From assembly GCA_021414305.1 (NCBI GenBank), contig JAIOOS010000017.1:186001-250000 (forward strand): a stretch of DNA of 64,000 nucleotides, in the 5' to 3' direction. The notes below the pieces were generated by a model. It ran no database searches. It saw nothing but the letters and a program-made list of their open reading frames with translations, and had not been told where the DNA came from. This document shows, one piece after another, positions 1 to 8,143 of this stretch. This DNA is from Burkholderiales bacterium. Its GTDB lineage: Bacteria; Pseudomonadota; Gammaproteobacteria; Burkholderiales; Burkholderiaceae_C. Made by a program: the position numbers and the translations under genes. Positions within the stretch are counted from its first letter, which is position 1. Each line of letters starts with the position of its first letter.

Positions 1-1225
1 CGGGCACGTTGGAGATCGTCACGTTGGCCAGGCGCAGCCAGTCGGCGATGCGCGAGCGGCCGTAGAGCGAGGCCAGGCCGCTGATCAGCCAGGGCGAGCC
101 GAGCGAAGGAAAGTCGGTCGGGATGACGCCGCGGAAGGTGCCCATCTGCTTCTTCATCGCCGCGGTGCCGCGCTTGATCGCCTTCAGCCGCTCGGCCGGA
201 TCGGCCTCGTTGGTGCCGAGGTCGATCAGCGTGCCGGCGACCTGGTTGTTCGAGGTCGTGTCGCCTTCCTGGCGCAGCGAGATCGGCACCCCCGCGACCA
301 GCGAGGCCTCGGGCAGCTCGCGGCTGTCCTTCAGGTAGCTGCGCAGCGCGGTGCTGCACAGCCACAGCACCATGTCGTTGATCGAGGCGCCCAGGCCCTT
401 GCCGATCGCCTTGACCTCGGGCAGGGGCAGGGACACGGCGGCGAAGGCGCGCTGGTTGGTGATCGAGTGGTTGAACGGCGTGGGCGGCGCGAACTTGAAG
501 GCGCTGGGCGCCTTCTCGGCCTTGCGGGTGGCGCGGTCCTCGGGGCTTTCCTCGCGCCGCTCGGCGATCGCCTTCTGCACCGCGCCGGCGACCGTCTTCG
601 CCAGCGCCGGCACGAGCTTCAGGCCCTCGACGATCTGCCGCCCCTGGTTCTGCAGCGCCGCGGCCAGCAGCTCGGCGACGCCGAGCTGATAGGTGTTGGC
701 GCGAACCTCGCGCGGCGGCCTGATGGTGCGCGGCTCGGGCGTCACGTCGAACAGGCTGGTCGCCATCGCCACCCCGGCCTGGCCGTCGACGGCGCTGTGG
801 TGAACCTTGCCGTAGAAGCCGATGCGGCCGTCGGCCAGACCTTCGATGATGTAGAACTCCCAGAGCGGACGGCTGCGGTCGAGCAGCATCGAATGCAGCC
901 GCGCGGCGAGCGCCTCGAGTTGCTCGATCGTGCCCGGCTTGGGCAGCACCATGTAGCGCACGTGGTAGTCGAGGTCGATGTCGTCGTCGTGGATCCAGAC
1001 CGGGTTGGCCAGGTCGAACGGCATCAGGGCGAGCTTCCTCGTGAACACCGCCGCCATGTGCATGCGCTTGGCGACATGCGCCTTGACCGCCTCGTAGAAG
1101 CCCTCGCCGCCGTAGCCGGCGGGCGGCTCGAACAGGTTGAGGCTGCCGACGTGCATCGGCATCTCGGCGCTTTCCATGTGCAGGAAGGCACCGTCGACGA
1201 TGCTCAGGTGTTTCATCTGGGTCAT
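1..1225 (-). CDS. Wax ester synthase / diacylglycerol acyltransferase (WS/DGAT), 3' end outside window
   Basis: Acyl-CoA-dependent acyltransferase that would make wax esters or triacylglycerol, normally on the cytoplasmic face of the membrane. Reading the minus strand from ATG 1225 gives an unbroken frame to base 1, about 408 codons, so the C-terminal part lies outside the window. The family active-site motif HHxxxDG is present as HHSAVDG at about residues 142-148. The N-terminus MTQMKHLSIVDGAFLHME and the downstream SINDMVLW stretch are typical of the family. The gene is divergent from the gentisate operon, with a REP pair between them. The substrate preference (alcohol or diacylglycerol) cannot be told from sequence. 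Confidence 0.9.
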   Translation of the reverse strand, partial: MTQMKHLSIVDGAFLHMESAEMPMHVGSLNLFEPPAGYGGEGFYEAVKAHVAKRMHMAAVFTRKLALMPFDLANPVWIHDDDIDLDYHVRYMVLPKPGTIEQLEALAARLHSMLLDRSRPLWEFYIIEGLADGRIGFYGKVHHSAVDGQAGVAMATSLFDVTPEPRTIRPPREVRANTYQLGVAELLAAALQNQGRQIVEGLKLVPALAKTVAGAVQKAIAERREESPEDRATRKAEKAPSAFKFAPPTPFNHSITNQRAFAAVSLPLPEVKAIGKGLGASINDMVLWLCSTALRSYLKDSRELPEASLVAGVPISLRQEGDTTSNNQVAGTLIDLGTNEADPAERLKAIKRGTAAMKKQMGTFRGVIPTDFPSLGSPWLISGLASLYGRSRIADWLRLANVTISNVP

Positions 1226-1290
1226 GAGAACTCTCGCGTTCAGGCCGGTCCCCCTTGTACCGCGTGCCGCCTGGAGCAGCCACGGGGCTT

Positions 1291-1387
1291 CTCCCTCTCC
1301 CCGCTCGCGGGGAGAGGGCTGGGGTGAGGGGCGGCGCGCGATCCACCACCCTCACCCCGGCCCTCTCCCGCAAGCGGGAGAGGGAGG
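1291..1387. repeat. REP-like palindrome pair A (two inverted copies)
   Basis: Two copies in opposite orientation. Copy 1 has 12-bp arms CCCTCTCCCCGC (1293-1304) and GCGGGGAGAGGG (1307-1318) followed by a GGGGTGAGGGG tail. Copy 2 has the mirrored tail CCCTCACCCC (1349-1358) followed by CCCTCTCCCGC and GCGGGAGAGGG arms ending at 1385. The same unit recurs at 20261-20357 and 59537-59572. This is the layout of REP doublets. The right edge, GGGAGGA at 1382-1388, is the only purine-rich stretch at a usable distance (13 bases) from the ATG of the gentisate dioxygenase gene. Confidence 0.85.
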
Positions 1388-1401
1388 AATACGATCGGAG
1401 G

Positions 1402-2451
1402 ATGGATCGTCACCCCGTCGCCGCGAGCAGCGCCGAAGCGCGCCGCGCCTTCTACGAGCGGATCGGCGCGCTCGGCATGACGCCGCTCTGGGAAGTGCTG
1501 GGCGCCCTGGTGCCGCCGCAGCCGACCAGCCCGGTCGCGCCCGCGCTCTGGCGCTACGACACGGTCCGCGAGCACGTGATGGAAGCCGGCCGCCTGATCA
1601 CCGCCGAGGAGGCGGAGCGGCGCGTCCTGATCCTCGAGAACCCGGCCCTGCGCGGCCAGTCGTGCATCACCCAGTCGCTCTACGCCGGCCTGCAGCTCAT
1701 CCTGCCGGGCGAGGTGGCGCCGGCGCACCGCCACACCCAGTCGGCGCTGCGCCTGGTGCTCGACGGTGAAGGCGCGTACACGGCGGTCGACGGCGAGCGC
1801 ACGACCATGCGCTACGGCGACTTCATCATCACGCCCTCGTGGACCTTTCACGACCACGGCAACGACGGCACGGAGCCGGTGGTCTGGCTCGACGGCCTCG
1901 ACATCCCGCTGGTGCGCTTTCTCGACGCCGGCTTCGCCGAGAAGAGCGCGGCGAAGTCGCAGGCGGCGACGCGGCCCGAAGGCGATGCCCTGGCGCGCTA
2001 CGGCATGGGCCTGGTGCCCATGGACCTGCAGCAGCAGCCGCACGAGCCGACCCGGGTCTTCGTCTACCCGTTCGCGAAGACGCGCGAGGCGCTGCTCGGC
2101 ATCTCGAAGGCGGAGGTCGACCCGCACCACGGCTTCAAGCTGCGCTTCGTCAACCCCGCCACCGGTCGCTCGCCGATGCCGACGATAGGCACCTTCGCCC
2201 AGCGCCTGCCGAAAGGCTTCGCGACCCGGCCTGCGAAGAGCAGCGACTCCAGCGTGCACGTCTGCCTCGAAGGCGGCGGCACGGCGACGATCGGCGAGAA
2301 GGTGTTCGAGTTCGGCCGGCGCGACATCTTCGTCGTGCCCTCGTGGCAGCCGCTCTCGCTCGCGGCGCGCGAAGACAGCGTCCTCTTCAGCTTCTCCGAC
2401 CGACCCGTGCAGCAGGTGCTCGGCCTCTGGCGCGAACAGCGGCTCGACTGA
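1402..2451 (+). CDS. Gentisate 1,2-dioxygenase
   Basis: Opens the aromatic ring of gentisate (2,5-dihydroxybenzoate) with O2 and Fe(II) to give maleylpyruvate, in the cytoplasm. The product of 349 residues matches the usual length of the family and is a bicupin. The first cupin carries the metal-ligand pattern HRH at residues 109-111 (context PAHRHTQSALR) and a later HDHG. The second, degenerate cupin is the stretch ending in the GRRDIFVVPSW region. ATG 1402 is chosen because the family starts close to the RRAFYERI segment. GGAGG abuts this ATG with no spacer, so the working ribosome site is probably GGGAGGA in the REP just upstream. The next gene starts 2 bases after the stop and makes its substrate. 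Confidence 0.92.
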   Translation: MDRHPVAASSAEARRAFYERIGALGMTPLWEVLGALVPPQPTSPVAPALWRYDTVREHVMEAGRLITAEEAERRVLILENPALRGQSCITQSLYAGLQLILPGEVAPAHRHTQSALRLVLDGEGAYTAVDGERTTMRYGDFIITPSWTFHDHGNDGTEPVVWLDGLDIPLVRFLDAGFAEKSAAKSQAATRPEGDALARYGMGLVPMDLQQQPHEPTRVFVYPFAKTREALLGISKAEVDPHHGFKLRFVNPATGRSPMPTIGTFAQRLPKGFATRPAKSSDSSVHVCLEGGGTATIGEKVFEFGRRDIFVVPSWQPLSLAAREDSVLFSFSDRPVQQVLGLWREQRLD

Positions 2452-2453
2452 GC

Positions 2454-3644
2454 ATGCGAGACGACCGACCCGTGCTCGTCGCCGGTGGCGGCATCGGCGG
2501 CATCGCCGCGGCGCTGGCCCTGGCACGCCGCGGCTTCGCGGTCGAGGTGTTCGAGCAGGCGGCGGAGATCGGCGAGATCGGCGCCGGCGTGCAGCTCGCG
2601 CCGAACGCCTTCGCCGCCTTCGACGCGCTCGGCGTCGGCGAGCGGGCGCGCGCCCGCGCCGTCTACAACGACCGCATGGTGATGATGGACGCGGTCGACG
2701 GCAGCGTCGTCGCCGAGGTGCCGCTGGGCGAGGCGTTCCGCGCCCGCTTCGCCAATCCGTACGCGGTGATGCATCGCGCCGACGTGCACGGCTCGCTGGT
2801 CGAGGGCGCGCGCGCCGAGGCGCGGATCGCGATCCGGACCTCGACCCGGATCGAGCGCTTCGTCCAGGACGAAGGCGGCGTGACCGCGTTCGACGCCGCC
2901 GGCGGCGAGCATCGCGGCGCGGCGCTGATCGGCTGCGACGGCGTCAGGTCGAACGTGCGCTCGCAGTTGTTCGGCGACCCGGTGCGCGTCTCGGGCCACG
3001 TCGTCTATCGCGCCGTCGTCGAGGCCGCCGAGTTTCCCGCCGACCTCGCCTGGAACGCCGCCGCGGTCTGGGCCGGCCCGAACTGCCACCTCGTGCACTA
3101 TCCGCTGCGCGGCGGCGAGCAGTACAACGTGGTCGTCACCTTCCACAGCCGCGAGACCGAGACCTGGGGCGTGCGCGAAGGCAGCCGGGCGGAGGTCCTT
3201 TCCTACTTCGAAGGCATCTGCGAGCGCGCCCATCAGCTGCTGGAGCTGCCGAAGAGCTGGCGACGCTGGGCCACCGCCGACCGCGAGCCGATCGAGTGCT
3301 GGAGCGAGGGCGCGGTGACGCTGCTCGGCGACGCGGCGCATCCGCTGCTGCAGTACCTCGCGCAGGGCGCCTGCATGGCGCTCGAGGACGCGGTGACGCT
3401 GGGCGCGGCGCTCGACGTCGAGCGCGGCGATTTCGTCGCCGCCTTCCGCCGCTACGAGCAGGCGCGGGTCGCCCGCGCCGCGCGCGTGGTGCTGATGACG
3501 CGCGAGATGGGACGGCTCTACCACGCCAAGGGCGTGCAGCGGCTGGTACGCAACCAGCTCTGGAAGGGGCGCACGCCAGAGCGCTTCTACGACGCGGTGG
3601 AATGGCTCTACGGCTGGACGGCGGAGCGCTGCCTGGCCGCCTGA
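2454..3644 (+). CDS. 3-hydroxybenzoate 6-hydroxylase (FAD monooxygenase)
   Basis: Flavoprotein hydroxylase predicted to convert 3-hydroxybenzoate to gentisate using NAD(P)H and O2. It has 396 residues, the usual size of single-component aromatic hydroxylases. The N-terminal FAD Rossmann motif is GGGIGG (about residues 11-16), the central DG motif is IGCDGVRS (about 162), and the FAD-ribityl motif GDAAHP is at 292-297. Salicylate hydroxylase is the nearest alternative. The two-base spacing to the gentisate dioxygenase gene and the best-known pairing of this subfamily favour 3-hydroxybenzoate as substrate. No maleylpyruvate isomerase or fumarylpyruvate hydrolase gene is nearby, so the lower pathway must be encoded elsewhere. 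Confidence 0.85.
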   Translation: MRDDRPVLVAGGGIGGIAAALALARRGFAVEVFEQAAEIGEIGAGVQLAPNAFAAFDALGVGERARARAVYNDRMVMMDAVDGSVVAEVPLGEAFRARFANPYAVMHRADVHGSLVEGARAEARIAIRTSTRIERFVQDEGGVTAFDAAGGEHRGAALIGCDGVRSNVRSQLFGDPVRVSGHVVYRAVVEAAEFPADLAWNAAAVWAGPNCHLVHYPLRGGEQYNVVVTFHSRETETWGVREGSRAEVLSYFEGICERAHQLLELPKSWRRWATADREPIECWSEGAVTLLGDAAHPLLQYLAQGACMALEDAVTLGAALDVERGDFVAAFRRYEQARVARAARVVLMTREMGRLYHAKGVQRLVRNQLWKGRTPERFYDAVEWLYGWTAERCLAA

Positions 3645-3646
3645 GG

Positions 3647-3684
3647 CCGTCCCCGCCTTCGCTCGCGATCGCGTCTCGGGACGG
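3647..3684 (+). terminator. Possible hairpin after the gentisate operon
   Basis: Arms CCGTCCC (3647-3653) and GGGACGG (3678-3684) enclose a further CGCGATCGCG palindrome just after the stop codon. There is no T tract, so it is not a clear Rho-independent terminator. It may only be an attenuating or RNA-stabilising hairpin. Confidence 0.3.
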
Positions 3685-3776
3685 GCCGAATCGGCCGGCC
3701 ATCGCGGTGACGCGCCCTCTTGCACCCGCGCCCGCAAGCAGGCACTCTCTGCCTCTTCCCGCCGAGGAGCCCTGCC

Positions 3777-4229
3777 ATGGCCGTCCAGCGCGAGCGACCC
3801 TACTGTCGCTTCAACTTCCTCGTCGACATCGGCGACGGCAACACCGAGGGTGCGGGCGCCGGCTTCCAGGAAGTGGGCGCGATCGAGGCCGAGATCGGCG
3901 TCACCGAATACCGCAACGGCAACTCGAAAGAGAACAACGTCGTCAAGATCACCGGCCTCAGCAAGTTCACCAACGTGACCCTGAAGCGCGGCGTGATCGG
4001 CGCGCTCAACCTCTACCAGTGGCTCGACCAGGTGCGAAACGGCGACCAGGCGGCGCTGCGCACGGTCACGATCCAGTTGCAGAACGAGTACCACAGCGCC
4101 GTCGTGCAGACCTGGAAGCTGCTGCGCGCGCGGATCGTCAAGTTCACCAGCGGCCCGTTCAACGCGCAGTCCACCGATGTCGCCATCGAAGAGATCGTCC
4201 TCGCCTACGAGCGCCTCGAGCTCGAGTGA
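3777..4229 (+). CDS. Phage / contractile-injection tail-tube-like protein (gp19 family)
   Basis: A 150-residue protein of the T4 gp19-like tail-tube family (conserved phage tail region family). Features are the RFNFLVDIG start, a GFQEVG turn, the LKRGVIGALNLYQWLDQ segment around residue 75, and the beta-rich C-terminus ending in IEEIVLAYERLELE. Such proteins normally stack into the inner tube of phage tails and contractile injection systems. ATG 3777 has GAGGAG eight bases upstream. The following gene encodes a divergent paralogue. No sheath, baseplate, spike, AAA ATPase or capsid gene occurs anywhere in the window, so the biological role here is unclear. Confidence 0.85.
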   Translation: MAVQRERPYCRFNFLVDIGDGNTEGAGAGFQEVGAIEAEIGVTEYRNGNSKENNVVKITGLSKFTNVTLKRGVIGALNLYQWLDQVRNGDQAALRTVTIQLQNEYHSAVVQTWKLLRARIVKFTSGPFNAQSTDVAIEEIVLAYERLELE

Positions 4230-4662
4230 CGGCGCGGTTCGCGGCCGGCCGCTGGGTCGCTCGAACTTCGTCGTCCAGTGGGGTGGCGCGTCGGCCGCGG
4301 CTCAGGGCTTCGCCGAGGTGATCTTCCCGCCCTTCATCGTCGCGCGCGATGGTGAAGCGCCAGACGGCCAAGCGCGCGAAGGCGCCGCCGTGCCTGCCGC
4401 GAATCACCTCGTCCTGCGCCGCGGCGCGACCGGCGCCCTCGACCTCTACGACTGGTGGGACCGGGCGCGGCGCGGCCGGGCGCCGCGCCGACGCGTCGTC
4501 ACCGTGCGCCTGCTCGACGCCGGGCAGCGCAGCGTCGTCATGACCTGGCGCTTTCTCAATGCCCGGCCGGTCAGCCTCGCCTACTCGCCGCTGCTGGCCA
4601 TGGACGCGGGCGTTCTGATGGAGACGATCGAGATCGCCTTCGACGACGTCGAGATGGTGTAG
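4177..4662 (+). CDS. Second tail-tube-like protein, divergent paralogue
   Basis: About 161 residues if read from ATG 4177, which overlaps the upstream gene by 53 bases. The homologous part begins near residue 27 (RSNFVVQW). It follows the same order as the upstream protein: GFAEV turn, LRRGATGALDLYDWWD, a V-V-T-V-R strand, a WRFLNARPV segment and a final METIEIAFDDVEMV strand. The first 25 residues are Ser/Arg-rich, read out of frame through the end of the previous gene, and may not be translated. No good ATG or GTG start is available closer to the conserved part. Two tube-type paralogues next to each other also occur in extracellular contractile injection loci, but the other parts are missing here. 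Confidence 0.7.
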   Translation: MSPSKRSSSPTSASSSSDGAVRGRPLGRSNFVVQWGGASAAAQGFAEVIFPPFIVARDGEAPDGQAREGAAVPAANHLVLRRGATGALDLYDWWDRARRGRAPRRRVVTVRLLDAGQRSVVMTWRFLNARPVSLAYSPLLAMDAGVLMETIEIAFDDVEMV

Positions 4663-4677
4663 CCAGAGACGCGGCCG

Positions 4678-5943
4678 CTAGGCCGGAGGCGGTGGCCCGT
4701 AGCGCAGCGGAACGAACACGCGGACCGTCGTTCCGGTTCCGGGGTCGGTGTCCAGCTTGAGGGTGGCGTCGAGCAGCTCGCACAAGCGCTTGACGATCGC
4801 CAGGCCGAGCCCTTCGCCGTGCGACTGGTGCACGGGTCGCGAATCGCCGGAGGGGGCCGGCGATTCGCCCGGCGTCGTGCTGAGCGCGCTGACGAGCGGC
4901 GCGCCCGGGCCGGAGTGAAAGCCCGGGCCCGTATCCGCGATCGTCAAGACCCAGCGACCGTCGTCGCGCGCGGCCGTGTGGCCCCACGAGACGAGCACGC
5001 CGCCGGCATCGGTGTACTTCAGGGCGTTGAGGAGCAGGTTCTGGCCGATGCGCCGGATCTTGACCGCGTCGCCCTCGACCGGCAGCGCCTCGAGGCCCTC
5101 GGTCTTCAGGTACAGACCCTTGCCTTCGGCGACAGGGCGCAGGTCGTCGCAGAGGCGACGCAGCACGTCGGCCGCGTCGAAGGGCTCGACCCGCCGCACT
5201 TCCTGGCCGGCATGCAGGCGCGCCAGGTCGGTGACGTCGTCGAGCAGGCGGTGCAAGGCGCCGACGTTGTTGCGCAGCAGGTCGACGAAGGTGCTGCGCC
5301 GCTCGGGCGGCAGGTCGGAAAGGGCCAGCCCGTGGGTGACGTTCGAGACCACGCCGAGGTTGCCGCGCAGGTCGTGCGCCGCCTGCTGCCAGAGCTCGGC
5401 GCGGCTGCGTTCGATGGCGCGGATGTCCTCGAGCGCCGCCTCGAGGTCGCGCACGGTGCCCGCTGCTTCGAGCCGCTCGAGCCGGAAGTACTGCGCCGCG
5501 CTTTCGCTCGCGGCGCCGCTCAGGAAGACCGCGAGCGTCCGCCGCGCCCCGGTCTGGACCTCGGCGGCCGCGGGGTGGCTCTGGAAGTAGCGCTCGAGTT
5601 CGTCGACCAGGCAGAGGTGCAGCGCGCCCCATTCTCGGGTGACCTCGTGCAGGTCGTAGCCCTGCTGCCAGCGCTGCAGTCCGTGCGCCTTCGCGTCGCC
5701 GGCGAGATCGCTGTCGCTGGGCAGGACCGGCTGCGCGTCGGGCGCGGCTGCAAACGCCGCTGCCAGGCCCTCGATCCAGGGCGGCAAGTGGTCGAAAAGC
5801 TGGCCCTTGGGAAGCGAATCGCCGGTCGTCAGTTTGGGATCGACGGCGATCGCCTGGCGCCAGGCCTCCAGCAAGGAAGGAATCCGCGCCCGGAAATGGG
5901 CGCCCAGCGCCTCTCGTTGCACACCCACCTCATCGCCTGCCAC
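4678..5943 (-). CDS. Soluble sensor histidine kinase with N-terminal RsbRD-like domain
   Basis: Cytoplasmic two-component kinase of 421 residues without membrane segments. The N-terminal 150 residues are helical ([21 protein letters not shown]) and resemble the RsbRD_N sensory domain. The HisKA region has the phospho-accepting His at residue 190 in [12 protein letters not shown]. The ATPase domain shows the N box [10 protein letters not shown], the G1 box IADTGPGF and the G2 box [12 protein letters not shown]. No response regulator gene is adjacent, so the partner is unknown. Its stop is 16 bases from the convergent tail-tube pair, and it is followed upstream by the catalase gene on the same strand with a 57-base gap. 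Confidence 0.85.
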   Translation of the reverse strand: MAGDEVGVQREALGAHFRARIPSLLEAWRQAIAVDPKLTTGDSLPKGQLFDHLPPWIEGLAAAFAAAPDAQPVLPSDSDLAGDAKAHGLQRWQQGYDLHEVTREWGALHLCLVDELERYFQSHPAAAEVQTGARRTLAVFLSGAASESAAQYFRLERLEAAGTVRDLEAALEDIRAIERSRAELWQQAAHDLRGNLGVVSNVTHGLALSDLPPERRSTFVDLLRNNVGALHRLLDDVTDLARLHAGQEVRRVEPFDAADVLRRLCDDLRPVAEGKGLYLKTEGLEALPVEGDAVKIRRIGQNLLLNALKYTDAGGVLVSWGHTAARDDGRWVLTIADTGPGFHSGPGAPLVSALSTTPGESPAPSGDSRPVHQSHGEGLGLAIVKRLCELLDATLKLDTDPGTGTTVRVFVPLRYGPPPPA

Positions 5944-6000
5944 ATCGCTCCCCTCGGCCCCCTCTGGACCGGAGCGCGATTGTCGCAGGCGGGTCGACGC

Positions 6001-8088
6001 TCAGGCCAGCGTGCGCACCGAGGGCTCGCGTGCCCATTGCCGCGTTTTCGCCACGGCGATGAAGGCGCCGCTGTCGTGCGCGCTCACCACGCCGCCATCG
6101 GGCTCGACGCCGGCCTGCTGCAGGAGCACCTGGCCGCCGTGATCGATGGCGATCGCCTTCAGGTGACCGAAAGCGTTGCGCACGAAGTCGATCGCCGCGC
6201 CTTCCTTCGCCAGCGCCGCGGCGCCGGCATCGGAAAGGATGACCGCGACCGCGTCGAACAGCTGCGAAGGCGTGCCGGCGAGCTGCCCGTCGGCCGGCAG
6301 GCGCGAGCCGTCGGCGAGCTTGGCGCCGCCCACCTTCGGGGCGACGATCTTGACGCTGGCGCCGGCGTCGATCGCGGCCTTCTTCAGCGCGGCGACCAGG
6401 CCGGCGTCGGATCCGTCGGCGACGAGGATGCCGATCGCCCGGCCCTCGAGGGTGTCGAGCATCTTGCCGATGATCTGCAGCGCCGGCGACTCGGCCATGT
6501 CGATGATGGGCGCGGCCGGCTCCGGCGCCTTCGGCAGCGCGTCGAGGCCGAGCCCGTCGGCGACGCGCTGCCCGAGCGACGGGTCGATGTTGAGCAGGTG
6601 GCCCACCATCGCCTCGCGCACGTGCACCGTCTCCACCTTGGACAGCTCGAACACGAGCGCCGAGGCGATGTGCGCCTGCTCGATCCCGGTCTGGCTGCGG
6701 AAGAACAGGCGCGCCTGGCTGTAGTGGTCGGCGAAGGTCTCCGAGCGGACCCGGCCGCGCTCGCCCGATTCAGCCAGCGCGGCGCTGCGAAATCCGGTCG
6801 CCGGGCTCTCCCGGGCAGAGTCGGCGGCCAGCGTGTTCGGCTCGTAGGCCACCCGGCCCTTGGGCACCATCATCTGCATGTGGCCGTCGCGCTGCTGGTT
6901 GGCGAACGGACACTTCGGCGCATTGATCGGCAGCTGGTGGAAATTGGCCGAGCCCAGGCGCGAGAGCTGGGTGTCGAGGTAGGAGAAGAGCCGCCCCTGC
7001 AGCAGCGGGTCGTTGGAGAAGTCGATGCCCGGCACCAGGTGCGAAGGGCAGAACGCGACCTGCTCGGTCTCGGCGAAGAAGTTGTCGGGCCAGCGGTCGA
7101 GCACCATCCGGCCCACCACCTTCAGCGGCACCAGCTCCTCGGGGATCAGCTTGGTCGCGTCGAGGTGGTCGAAGGGGAAGGCCTGTGCCTCCTCCTCGGT
7201 GAAGAGCTGCACCGCGAACTCCCACTCTGGAAACCCGCCCGACTGGATCGCTTCGAACATGTCGCGGCGATGGAAGTCGGGGTCGGCGCCGGCGATCTTC
7301 ACCGCCTCGTCCCAGACCGTCGATTGCAGGCCGAGCCTGGGCCGCCAGTGGAACTTGACGAAGGTCGAATCGCCGGCGGCGTTGATCAGGCGAAAGCTGT
7401 GGATGCCGAAGCCCTCGATCATGCGCAGCGAGCGCGGCAGCGTCCGGTCGGACATCGCCCACATCACCATGTGCATGGACTCGGGCGTGAGCGAGATGAA
7501 ATCCCAGAAGGTGTCGTGCGCGCTCGCCGCCTGCGGAAAGCCCCGGTCGGGCTCCATCTTCACCGCGTGGATGAGATCGGGGAACTTGATCGCGTCCTGG
7601 ATGAAGAACACCGGGATGTTGTTGCCGACGATGTCGAAGTTGCCTTCCTTCGTGTACAGCTTGACCGCGAAACCGCGCACGTCGCGCGGCGTGTCGACCG
7701 AGCCGGCGCCGCCGGCCACGGTGGAAAAGCGCGTGAATACCGGCGTCTTCTCGCCCACCTCGGTGAAGATCTTCGCCGTGGTGTAGTCGGCGAGCGAGCC
7801 GGTGAGCTCGAAGAAGCCGTGCGCGGCGGTGCCGCGGGCATGGACGATGCGCTCGGGAATCCGCTCGTGGTCGAAGTGGGTGATCTTCTCGCGCAGGATG
7901 AAGTCTTCGAGCAGCGTCGGCCCGCGCGGATGGGCGCGCAGCGAGTTCTGGTTGTCGGAGACGGGCAGGCCCTGATTGGTCGTGAGCGGCGGATGCCCGG
8001 CGCCCGCGAGCTGGTGCAGCTCGCCGGCGTTGCCGGTGCGGGTGGAGCCGGATTGCCGCGGGCGGCTCTGAACTTTTCTGGTGGGCAC
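6001..8088 (-). CDS. katE: Large-subunit monofunctional catalase (HPII type)
   Basis: Decomposes hydrogen peroxide to water and oxygen with heme. The 695-residue length and the C-terminal flavodoxin-like/GATase1-like domain (from about residue 530, [13 protein letters not shown]) mark the clade 2 large-subunit type. The catalytic His region is [13 protein letters not shown], the distal Asn region is [11 protein letters not shown], and the proximal heme-ligand region is near [14 protein letters not shown], where the Tyr is the ligand. It starts with GTG at 8088, preceded by AGGA at about seven bases. It lies 55 bases downstream of the hybrid kinase gene on the same strand and could be read through from it. 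Confidence 0.93.
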   Translation of the reverse strand: MPTRKVQSRPRQSGSTRTGNAGELHQLAGAGHPPLTTNQGLPVSDNQNSLRAHPRGPTLLEDFILREKITHFDHERIPERIVHARGTAAHGFFELTGSLADYTTAKIFTEVGEKTPVFTRFSTVAGGAGSVDTPRDVRGFAVKLYTKEGNFDIVGNNIPVFFIQDAIKFPDLIHAVKMEPDRGFPQAASAHDTFWDFISLTPESMHMVMWAMSDRTLPRSLRMIEGFGIHSFRLINAAGDSTFVKFHWRPRLGLQSTVWDEAVKIAGADPDFHRRDMFEAIQSGGFPEWEFAVQLFTEEEAQAFPFDHLDATKLIPEELVPLKVVGRMVLDRWPDNFFAETEQVAFCPSHLVPGIDFSNDPLLQGRLFSYLDTQLSRLGSANFHQLPINAPKCPFANQQRDGHMQMMVPKGRVAYEPNTLAADSARESPATGFRSAALAESGERGRVRSETFADHYSQARLFFRSQTGIEQAHIASALVFELSKVETVHVREAMVGHLLNIDPSLGQRVADGLGLDALPKAPEPAAPIIDMAESPALQIIGKMLDTLEGRAIGILVADGSDAGLVAALKKAAIDAGASVKIVAPKVGGAKLADGSRLPADGQLAGTPSQLFDAVAVILSDAGAAALAKEGAAIDFVRNAFGHLKAIAIDHGGQVLLQQAGVEPDGGVVSAHDSGAFIAVAKTRQWAREPSVRTLA

Positions 8089-8143
8089 GGGAGGTCCTGG
8101 GAAGCTGGGAGAGCAGCCTCCGTGGCAATCGCTGTGCCGCGCG

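Noticed and set aside
3777-4662. Prophage remnant
   Set aside because: Only the tube-like pair is present: no integrase, attachment repeats, capsid, portal or lysis genes, and base composition matches the surroundings.
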